DNA of 64,000 bases from Lateolabrax maculatus (taxonomy: Eukaryota; Chordata; Actinopteri; Acropomatiformes; Lateolabracidae), in contig CM062213.1 in NCBI GenBank assembly GCA_031216445.1, positions 7,098,501-7,162,500 of the forward strand, given 5' to 3'. Below are positions 36,690-48,600 of this stretch, piece by piece. Under the pieces are notes generated by a model. That model saw only the letters and a list, made by a program, of their open reading frames with translations, did no database searches and was not told the DNA's origin. Within the stretch, counting starts at the first letter, position 1; every line of letters begins with the position of its first letter. Made by a program: the position numbers and the translations under genes.

Positions 36690-39600
36690 GTAGGGGATGT
36701 TGCACATTTGCACATATCTGCCTGAAGGAAGAATGTGCTAAAGCTGTGTAAACAGCGTGTCTTTCAGTGAGAAGTTAGAAAAGGATTCTAGCTGTTCTGG
36801 CAGTTTTGCAGATGTGGACACAGTTTTGCCCAGATGAAAGATTCTTGGTCCAGTTGTTGCTTTAGTTCATCATGACTGTTATTACTGGCAGATGCTCAGA
36901 TTTGGTTGTCTTCAGCTGTGAGAAGCTTGGGTTTAATCTGGATTCTAGTGGCGACCCTATACACTGATATCACTGCAAATGGTTCAAAATCATGTAGACA
37001 TGTAAAATGTGCAAGAGGAACACTGTGGTGAGCAGCAGAAAAAAAATAATTGTAGCTCATTTTTTTGGTTTTATTTGTTTGGTTTTGGAAGTGTCGTTTC
37101 TCAGGACGGGGAAGGGGAGAAAATTGGAAACAGACCCACCCACCCCGGAGAGCTAGTCTGTCCACGAAAAGAGTTAGAGTGCAAAGAATGAGGAGACTCA
37201 CAACAACAGTCCCTCACCGCAATGCTGAGGGAGACAAACAGAGAGACAGGCGGGAGCGAGAACTTGTTCAGGAAAAGAGCTTGAAAGAGGTTTGGTGGAC
37301 ACACTGAGAGTTAATGAAGTGGCTGTCACAACACCGGCTGTCCTCTGTACTGAATGACTATAATTTCAAGCAAGGACACTACAAGCCTGGAGCAAAAATT
37401 GTAAAAATGTTGACATGCTTGAGTTGTCAAATCTCGCTTGTGCACGCATACATTTTTTGCCTCAGGACACATCATTCTAAAGAAATCTGGACAGACCTGT
37501 ACATCACATCACCACTGCCATATGTTTAAAACATTATTATTAGATTATATTTTTTCACCCCCTCCTTCTTTGTTTTTGTGCACTGTGCATAAATCTTGCT
37601 GCATAAGATGAAATGCTGGCCTCAGCCTGCTCTCTCGCCCAAAACACTAAACTTTAGCTCTATTTTTACTCTCCCGTGCTGCTCCATTTTTAGAGATTTG
37701 TCTACGTGGTTTGTTGGGCTATAAATTAGACTGTAACTCCTCTGTGTTCTCTCTGAAAATAATGGGGGTATAATAATGACATTCATGGTTTATTTGTCCC
37801 TGTGGTGATGAACTGAATCTGGATATCTAGCTCTATTAAACTAAAGCCTTTAGAATTAGGTTATTAGCCAAAGGCAACTTTCAAATGTCAATATTTTCTC
37901 GTTCAAACAAGGCATTTAAAGAGAATCTTTAGGACCTGTAGGGACTTGTGATGGGCATCTGTTGACATTTTATAGACCAAATGATTAATCAAGAAAATAA
38001 TTGGTAGACTAATCGATTATCAAAAGTGCGAACATACTGAAAACTGAAGCCATGTTTAAGAACAAAGAAAATGTCCTGTGCAAAGTGGGCAGTCAGTCTA
38101 AGCAGCCAAACTGTAGAAATAACTCGATGAACTTGACGGCCCATGTTCCTGTCCTTGTGATAAATAAAACTCTGGGTTTGTTTGGTTTGCAAAGGTTGAG
38201 GGCCAGCAGGTTATGAGATCACAGTCAGCTGGAAGTGGCCCCTTGGGGACTCTCCCTTTCTCAGGGTCACTGAATCTGACTACATCTCTGTGAGTCACGT
38301 CACGGTTGTCTAAATCAGGCCGAGTGGCTGTTGACTGACAGCACAGAAGGATGAGTGATAATGTCGTGAGTTTCAGTCTCAAGGACGTGATACTTGTCTT
38401 GTGTGCAATACGTACGTTTTTGGGATATATCTTAAAGAAGTCATATTTGTCTTGTGTACAGTCCAAACTAAACCTTATGTTTTCAATAACCAAAATGTTT
38501 AGTTTTTTCAATTGCTCCATCACATTTTCCAAGTTGCTGACGGACAGTACAGTAACTTGGCTGTACAATACAAACATATGGTGATCTGAAACAGATCACC
38601 TCTTACTAAGTCCGCTCTGGTCTGAAGAGGGTTCTTCATCACAGCAGAGGCTGCCGACTGAGGTCAAGTGAAAGGATGAAGAGGGAACTTGAGTTTAGTG
38701 GCTGATGTGCATCAGTGGCCAATAGTAAGTTCACTTCCATGCCTTGCACCTGAATAGGCTGTTGTTTGTGTTTAGATAACAAACATGTATTTGAGGACCA
38801 CCCCCCTTGTACCACCCTCTTGTGGATAAGTGTCATGCAATGTCAATGTAATGTCAAGCCATGTAAAAAGTTGTTAGAAGGATTTTGTCATGGAGGAAGT
38901 GGTTTAACTAGATAGTTTTTAGAAATGACTGTACAAATATGGAAATCACTTTTCGCAGGACGTGTAAAGTAAATGTTAATGAAGAATAGTTGCCTCATCC
39001 ACAATCCTCTCTGTTAACACTGTCGTCCAAGCCACGAGTTAAGCGGCACAAGGATGTTTGGAAATGTTTGTGAATAAACGACGTTAAAATGAGCTTTGAG
39101 TTCGCAGCATCTCCGGTGATCATCTTGCAGATTTGTTCAGTTTGACATGTATAGTGTTTTAAAAGGCACGTCACAAACTTTTTCAAAGTGGTACACACTG
39201 CTTTGAACTCTATATTTTGACCTTTTTCAACACGTGCGAACACAGACGTGTGAAGGCGTCATAAAGAAACACTTTCCAGCATCACAGTCAGTTTCCAGAG
39301 AAAGTAGGTGAGCGCTGAGTGCTATCTATCCTCTCTGTGGGTTGACTTTGCTTTGCTGTTGGGAATGGAAAGGCTTGAGGCGGTCTCCAGCGCCTTCTCG
39401 GTTCAAAGTCACCACACAGCTGCCAGCTAAAGCTTAGTGGGGCCAACCTGAGCATGTCGATGGTCTTTAAAATACCGTTCAAGTGTGGGAAAACGAAAAG
39501 AAAACGAAAAAACCACTGTTTTACATACAGTATGTAACGGAACTTTTTTTCTTTCATGTAAACACCAAGGCGATGATCAGTAGATGCTTAGTTGCATTTC

Positions 39601-42600
39601 TTTTCTTTTTTCTGCATTGCACATTAACTGATTTGAGGCCGCATTAAATGGAGGGTGGAAAAAGCTGTAAACACAACACTGACATATTATCACCTTATAA
39701 AGTTGTTGTGGCAAACATGTTTTGGTCTTATCCAACTCCTAGGGGATCTGGCTCTTTAGCAGCTAAATGCTCCACTGTGCTCATCAGCTGGCTGGTGCCA
39801 GGCAGGTAGCAAACAGTGGGTTAAAAAAGAAAAAGCTGCCTACTGCTGCTTGAAAGAGGGTTGACGAGAGCGGTGAGACCGAACCAAAACAGTCAAGTTG
39901 CTGTAAAAACCAAAATGATAAGCTTAAGAGCTCTTTAGCGATAGAGATCAAGAGATAGAGATCTCTGTCTCTCTATCCGCGTCTCAGTGAGTCAGGTGAT
40001 TATTCTCTGTGGGTTCATCACTACGGGCGAACCTTTTCACATACCACATAGTATTTGATCCTTTTTAAATATACAAAATATTGATTCTGCAGCTTTGAAT
40101 CTATAACGCTGTAACATGGTACCACTTTACTATTACTGCTACTACTAATTCTGTCTACTCTGTATATACAACACCTATTTCATGTCCTGGTACAGGTGTC
40201 TCTCTTCTATTGCACGTCCTGAAAATTCCCCCTTTTTTCTCCTCTTAAAGGATTTCTGTGGAGTTTTCCTCACCTGAAACGAGGTAGAGACGTTAGGTGG
40301 TGTGTTCTGCATATAGTAGTTAGAAAAGGGCAGTTAAATTGTCAAACTGAAAGACAAGAGCACAAAAGAAAGAAAGAGTAAAATAGACAGAAAGCTGGCT
40401 GTATGTATGGCTGCGCTGTGTGTATCTGTGTGCATGTCCACATGTAGGTGCACGTCTCTGCATGTATGTGTGTGTCTGTAGGGTAGGATGACCCCCTGGA
40501 TAGTAAAAAACAAATTCTTGTTTGCGGACCCCCAGCCTCCATCCGTTACCAGGAAATCTGCTCGACTGATAACTCCACACATTCCGCGGGTCACACTAAT
40601 GTACTGTGGCATTTCCGCCAGTGACTCCTCCAATATCACGCACATTATCCACATCAAACTGTCAATATCACAGAGAACAATTACTCTCGCACCACATGCA
40701 ACTACAAAAGCCGCCGCTGGCCATTTTTTTTGGTATGTCAGCGTGTTGACGCGGCTCTGGAGGCATCCCGAATGTTGGCTTTTTTTCGCCCGATTCTGCA
40801 TCTTTATTTATTTGCACCCAAGTCTTTTGCAGTCTCTAATCGCCTTCTCACTCTCCCTATCTTTTCCCTGACTCCCTCCTTTTCTTTCATTCTTTCTGGC
40901 AATCTGCCCTGCAACTGCTGCTCCCTCCATCACCGTATTGCCTGACTGCATTCCTCTCATTCCTACTGGCTTCCTGTGACTGGAAGAGGAGTGAGCCCTA
41001 CTGGCCCAAAACTCCACCTTGGAGTCCTACCCATGTATGCCATATGTGTCTTTTCCCTTCTTCACTGTTCTGGCTTTCAGTTTTTAAAGCCCTCTTGGGG
41101 ATTCTGTTTAAAACTACGTCTCTATGAGTGTCTGGTGACAAGATTTTGAGGATGGCTTTTCCACGGCATCTCGCTCGTACTCTCATTGTGCTGTAAGGTG
41201 GATGTTTTTACTGAAGGGTCTAACGGCTGTCCATTTCTATCTATGATCCCGTCAATGATACACAGAGATGACTAAACTCACACGCCCACACACAGATCCA
41301 AACATGCACACGCCATCCAGCAGGCACTGCCCTTATGACGGCAGAGACAGTGTAGAAAAAGTGTGAGGGGGGAAGATAAGAAAGGAGAGCTCTATTGACA
41401 TCTGATGATGACATGGTACTGTAACAGAAACACAAATGCTCGTGCCAAATAAAAATAAAAAACTGAGTGACCACTAAGGAACCTCACTGTATTACATACA
41501 TTTTATGCAAAATTATAATTTCAAAGAAAACATTTCTGAATGACTCACTGTGTAACTTTCCCATTTTTGCATCAGAATGTCGTCAATTCTTTCATAATCA
41601 GCCATCAGCCACTTTAAATATTTGCATCCAAATGTGCATGGTGACAAATACATCCTAATCAAACTTCAGCATTCAACTTTAGAGTTTAGAGCCATAACAT
41701 TACAGCGGTGATTCATATGATTAATATGAATAATGATGTGTTGATAATGGCATGAAATTATTTGTGAAGGCCAACACAAAACAATGAGTAAACTTATATT
41801 TACACAATATGTATTAACATAAACTGTTTTAAATCAGCTAATTTCTTGGAAGATGTAACTTAAGTAGGAACTGTTACCAAGCACTCTCTACGTCTGCAAA
41901 TAGAGGAAGCTCTGTCTCAAGCTGTTGAAAATGGAAGATCAGCTATGAAATTCAATTTGCTTGAACGTTTCTCAAATTATTCAGGCCACAGTCAACCCCA
42001 TGACTGGGGGATGGACTGTTAAGTCCTGCCAACAGCAATGGGGAAAAGACATACTGCTGTTGAAACTACACTGAGTGTTGTTGATAGCAATTTTTTAAAC
42101 TTATAATTTCCCCCTTAGGTACATAATTTAACTAAACAACGGTAAACCTACTGACTCCCTCACAGGACGAGGGCCAGCCTGGGTCACATGAAAGAAAAAA
42201 AACACTGGCTGAGCTCACTGTCTGTTAGTTGGTTTGTCCCAGATTGGTTTATCTTCATGGATCCAAGGATGTTGACCTTTTTTTTTTGGCAGAAGATGGA
42301 TTTGGCCAGGAGCAGGATGAGGAAACAGTGAGAGACAGTGAGAGTTGAGTTTGGGTGAGGACATGTGAGAATGGGCAGCTCTGTGTAAATCAGGAGTAAG
42401 TTTGTTGCATGTGCTGTGTGCATCCCAGAGAGAATAAAACTTTATTGTGGAGGTGAAAATTCCCCTTCATAAGGTGTTCAGATCCCAAAATAAAAATACA
42501 ATGCAGTCAAATTTACATATAGAGTACAGAATATTAAGAATCCAATTAAGCTTGGACAATATAAAAGACCTTCCACATGCTCGTACAGGTTTTCAGGGCT

Positions 42601-45600
42601 CTACAGAACGCTTCTGCACAGAGAAGATCAACAAAATAATTTTCTATTTGAAGCTTTAATTTGTCGTGTTTGTCAAACCGTTTTAAATAAAACGACTGTA
42701 GAAATAGCAAAACTAAATTGCTAAGTTTAGATTTTTATTTCTTCACAACAATTACTCATTGTGCTGATTTCTTTTTTACTTGTTCATGCTGGAGCGTGCA
42801 TTTCTCTCCATGCTCCAAACAGGGGACTGCCGTCTTTCTGTACAGTACAAATGTGGACCTTTTTTTCTGTAATGTCCATCAACAAACAAACTGTATTTCC
42901 ATAAATATAGATTGAGGATACATTTTAAAATTGATTAAAATCCTGTGCTTGTAAAAACTGGTCAGAGGAGTTGTTTTGAGACAAAGGTCTATTAAAAGTC
43001 CGATGTTACATATGTTTTGAGTGATTAATTAAAACGATCTTGCTGATGGCCATTTTATTTCAAAATGTATCCTTATTGTCTTGTTTTCTTTGATTTTAAA
43101 ATGGTAGCACTTTATTTCAATACAGTGTGAAGCTTAAAATTAGTTTGAAATTAAAGCTGCGCCTTTACACTTTGTTACAAAAAGATGATAACAGGTCGTG
43201 TTTAAGCAGACTGGTTCCGCATGCAGCCGACTGGTTCAGCACGGCCGTGTCCAGGCCTGGCATTAACATCCGTCCTGGCTGTAGCCTGTTAAATAACCTT
43301 CCTGTGGTCTGAAAGCCTGTGTGGGTCTGCAAGTCACCCACACTATGGAGGAGTGTGAAAAAACAATGTTAGTGAGTACTTAAAGTCCCCAGTTCAGCCT
43401 GCAGGGACAGTAATGAGTATACACTTTAACAATAACACACCTACAGAAAACTAAATTCATCAGAAAGTCTTAAACATGATTTTCGCACGGTTTAAAGCAT
43501 GACCAACAGTGGGTTCTAATTTGTAACAATGCTGAGTTTCAGAGGAAGAAGAAGTACTCAGATCCTCAGGTTTAAAGAAGTCCTGCATTTAAAAATTCTA
43601 CTTAAATAAAAGTAAATAACTACTTTAAGTACCAAAAGTGAAAGTGTTTTGCAGAAAATCAACCTCTGTGGGTGAACAATAAAGTACTTTATTAATACAG
43701 ATGCATCAGTGTGTGAGCAGCATTTTACTGTTGTAGCTGGTCGAGGTGGAGCTGGTTTAAACTGTTTTATATACAGTCAGTCTGGCTCCTCCAAAGGGTC
43801 ACCAGAAGAATCTGAAAAGGAATAAAACAACTAACTTCTGATACACAAATCTTTATTAATTTTTGGGCTTATCTCTAATCTTGATTTTTTTTCTGTGAAC
43901 TTCTGGATCATTTCACCTCTTTGAGCCTCAGTCAGTTATTTAAACAAAACCATCTGAGAAGTTTAGAAGGGAAATGTCTCTCTTTGGTGGGTCTGATATG
44001 TTGTATTCTTTAAGTCACGAGTCAAAATGGCTGGAAATCACTAGTTTAACCTTCACTTAAGATGAAAAAACAAAGGCAGTTGTGCAAAAAGCAAAATATT
44101 TCTCACTGAAACGAAATGTGCAGCAGAAGCATATATCACAGTGTATAGAACAAAATGCAATGACACAAGTGCAAGTGCTTCAGCATTGTACTTAAGAGCA
44201 GTACTTAGTTACACACACATGCACACGCACACACACACACACACATGCACACACACATGCACACGCACGCAGGGCATCCGTACCCTGCAGAGTTCAGCAG
44301 ATGGAGCCCTCACACCAGCGGCAGGCAGGATGAGAGCGAGGCTGCCGGCAGGTTTCAGCCGCAGTCTGTCCGCCGTCAGCCCGCCTCGGTGACGGTGCCC
44401 TCGCTGCCTCTCCTCTCTTCGTCTCTGTGGCGTTCAGCTCGGCTCAGCTGAGCTCACCTCTCGTTTTTCATTTTTTTCAATTCTTTTTCATTTTTTTATT
44501 GCGCAAAAGACTGACACGGTAACGACGGCCGGTTCAGCGCAGAGAGAAAAAGACCGAAGATGAGAAGGTTCGAGTCGAGCTTCTTTCCTCTGACTTGTGG
44601 CGACATTAAACCTGGCGGCCGCGTCTGAACTTCGCCTCCAGAGGTAACGTTGTAGCGCTTCAAACTTGTTACTAACTTCATTTTTATCTAAAGGCTTTAC
44701 AAAAAAAAAAAAACCAAACATCTCGACTGTTAACGTTACTGCGCACAAGAAGTCATGTGAGCTGAAACACTCCGAGCTGCTCGCTGTGTGTTGTGGTAAA
44801 CATTTGTGAAGTGCATCGCAGTTTCCTGTCATAAACTCCATGTTATCCTTCCCCAAGCTCAACAGGTGTAAGAAGCTCACCTGGCTGAGATTTTTGTTTT
44901 TTGTTTTTTCAGCTGCAGTCAGATGTTTCTGCCTTTAATTTCAAGCGATGCTGTACGGCAATTAAAACAGTGGCCATAATAACTTCCAAAATCAGAGGAA
45001 GCGTCCGTGTGATGGGGTCATGACCCAGAATGAGTAAATACTTTATTACCTGCCTGAGCCAATTGATTGTGTGCAACTCAAGGTGCCCTGGTGGTTATCC
45101 TGATCTGACAGGCAACACCACTACTTTAAGGTGATAAATGGGACAAGTAATTGTGTAATTATGGCATTAAGGCCTCATTGTGAGTGCCAGTGTAGAGTTT
45201 CCTACTGGATGTATTTCTGCCCATAACGTCATTGAAAAGTTTGACTCATTCGCCACCAGGCAACAAATGTTTGGTTGTTTGATGGGCCGCGGGGTGGGCA
45301 GCTGTGTGTGAGTGTGTGTGTGTGTGTGAGCGCTGTATTATGACAGAAGTCGTAAAAAATTGTTAGATCCCACCCAAGCCCCCCCCCTCCTCAGAAAATG
45401 AAAACACACACACAGACACACACACAAACACACACACACACACAGGGCAGCCATGCGTGGAATAATGTTCTCGTGTGTCCAGGTTCCCTCTGTGGACGGG
45501 GTGAGGTCATAGCTTCGGTGCAGTTGCGGGGATACAGTTACATTAGTTTCACGGGGACCATGCCAAAGGAATCGACACCACCTACACGCCTCTGCCCCCC

Positions 45601-48600
45601 CCCCCCACCCCCACCCCCTTTTTGTTGCCTTTTTAAATCTCTCCCTCACTCCTTCCTTTCTTCCTCTCATCATCTCAGATAACCAGCAGTGATCATTACT
45701 GCTTTGAATGGGTAAATGTCTACCTGTGCGCGTGCATGGTTGCGTCTCTACAGCGTGCAAATGCTGTATCCAGGCGTGTGTGCGTGTGTTTACAAAAGCG
45801 TATCACTGAATAAAGGCTTTGATCATAATAACCAGCCCTTTATGTTACATGATCGGTGTCATCTTACTCAAACTGTTGATCACAAAGGCCCCTTTGCTCC
45901 ACAGGTTGTGACAGCCTATGGGGTTTGGCTTTGACATAGTCATAAACACTGAATAGGCCTCATATGGCTCGAGGTCCAAGTGAAACTTTACCACTATCAT
46001 CTTAGAGAAAAGGCAAAATATTCCCACTAACACTGGAGATGTGTTTGTTTTGTTTGTCTCTCTGTCTGTGGGGTTTGTCCACGTGCTTGTACACCAGGAC
46101 GTTTTGATGTCAACATAAGTTGCTGGTATCAGCTAACTAGTTGTAGGGTAATGCTTGCAATTCATATAATTGTGATCAGACAGTTGCACTGCGATGTGGC
46201 TGCTAGCAGACAGTGTTGTTTTTACTGCTCTTGAGGTGTGAAGCTGAGTTTCAATTTGCATAGTTGGTAACTCTCTTAAAGCAATTCACAATTGCTTAAA
46301 ACACATAGGATGATCGTGATTATTTAAAGTCTTTCCTGAGCCTTCAACTCACCGTGTGGTTTAACACATTTTTTTTGTTTCCTGAAGAGTTGGCTCTTTG
46401 TTATTAGTCTCTCTCGGTTTTATATCAGGTTGAGTAGCAGTTTGGAAGTAAGGCTGCAATAAAGATGATTTTTTTTCAGTATCAATAAACCTGATGATTA
46501 TTTTCTTGAATAATTGATTAATCATTGTTTATAAAATTTTGGAAAAGTGCAAACAATTCACATTAAAATTGTCAAGAACGTAAAATTATGTATTAAAATT
46601 GCTTGTTTTATCCAACCGTCAGTCCGAAACCCAAAGGTGTTCAGTTTGTTATCGATTGTCAAAATGGACTTGGATTCGTGGATATCGACAAACTAAATTA
46701 ACCTATTCGCCTGAATGTTAGTTTGCTGGGACTAAACCTGCAACTAACAGTTATTCTCATTATTAATTGATCTGCTGAGTCAATGGTCCAAAAACATTTG
46801 GTTTTATTGCTTGGAAAATAGCTTTAAAAAATAAACAAATAAACAACCAAATTAGTTGTCAATTAATTTTACTGTCTGTTGATTAATTGACTAATCGTTT
46901 CAGCTCTAGATCGGATACAATCACAATGGACAAAGGAAATTGAAAGTTCTTGTTTGTTCTTGTTTTATTTCTACTTTCAATTGTGAATGGATGACAAAAA
47001 TGACCATTGAGGGACCTTCCATCATTTGTTGTTCAGTCACTTATTTCCAGTGTATTTTACCAATGATTCAATCCTAGTTGAGCAAACACTGATAGAGAAG
47101 CTTGTTGTATTAGTTTCTTTATTGACCCTACATTTACAGTAAGAGACAAAACAAAGTCATATGTAGTCATTAGGCAATCATCAGATATCCATTTTGGGCA
47201 TACCTTTGTGCTGCAAGCTAGTTGTGAAAGTGAGTATCAACCTTTTCCCAGGACAGATAACCTTTAAAAGTCCCCAGTGTTTTCCCAGTGTGAGCCACGG
47301 CAGTGCACTGACAATAGGGACAGTGTTCTGGACCGGCCAGAGCCCCAGATCACATTTCCTGTTCCTGATTTAAGATCAACTCAGCTGACTACTGATACAC
47401 TCTGCTCCTCAAAAACACAGCAACATGACCATCGCTCTACTTGTATATCATGCGAGTGCGTGTGTGTTTGTGTGTGAGAGAGGGCAAAGGATGGAGAGTA
47501 TTAAGGGAATCGACAAAGTTCAAACAAAGACAGTAACTTTATCAAAACCAGCAGTAAAAGCAGGCTAGTACAAGACGACAGTAACCTTATTCGTACTGAC
47601 TGCAGGGTGTATTTGAAACAAAGAAGCCCTTCTGTGTACATAGCCTTTTAACCTTCTCTGCAATCGCAGATGGTTATACACAGTATACTGAAGACACATG
47701 GGCGACTTATAGTAGGAAGTGGGCATGAGAACCTGTTTTCTCAGCCAAATCATCCTTATGGCAGGGGTTGGATTTTTACATGCAAAAAACAAATAGGCTA
47801 TATCCTCTTCTGTGTGTGTAGGTGTATAAAGGCCACATTACCCCAGGTAACATCTGTGGGAGGATGTTTGTTGGTGGAGATGAAGTGCACGATCACTGCC
47901 CTGAATCTGTCCATGCTTAGATATCAGTCACTGTTTCTTTTGAAGTACATACAGGAAGTCAGCTGGTGTTCCTATCAGGTCAAATGTTGGCCCTGTCTTC
48001 ATTTGCATAATTGAGGGCAATGTTAAGGTGATCATTTGTGTGTGGTGTGTCTGAATGAGAGTGTGTATTAGTAGTTATGTACTGCTCAACGCTCTCTGTT
48101 ATGAACAGTGAGCACCTGTCAGGTCATAAAAGTATCAGTGTCCATTCTTTTAGCAGTAACACATATTGTGTGTGTTCTGGGCCAAGAAAGAGTTTCGGTC
48201 TCATGCCAACCGTATGACAGCACCCTGGACCAAATTTAGCCCTGTTTTCTCCCTTCCAAAAAAGATGACCCTTTGGAACCCGCAGGAGAAAAAAAGGAAA
48301 TCACTTCAACAATTGTCAGTCTGTTTTGGTTGTGAGAAAACAAGCTGGAGAATCACACCAAAGAGCATGCTTTCTTGTGACAATCTCATATACAGACAGC
48401 TCTACAGTGAGGCGGTGACCCCTAATCTTTTTCCCGTGCCGCCTCAGGGACACAACATCATGAGAAGTCTTACAACTGTGTGACCTCTGAACTTTTGGTT
48501 GAAGAGGGTAACAGGGACGGTACAAAACAGCACTGATGACTATGAGAAAAAGAAAGGAAAAGACAAGACGATAAAGAATCTCATATTTGCTTGTGCTATT

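Noticed and set aside
38098..38577. 159-codon minus-strand frame
   Set aside because: No resemblance to a known protein, no promoter or splice context, and situated in the hdac7 first intron.
40334..40801. 155-codon minus-strand frame
   Set aside because: No family similarity; part of it is a CA/TG-rich stretch giving His-Thr runs.
44488..44880. 130-codon minus-strand frame in the CpG-rich block
   Set aside because: CpG-rich DNA lacks stop codons by chance. No recognised domain; the plus-strand donor fits a leader exon better.
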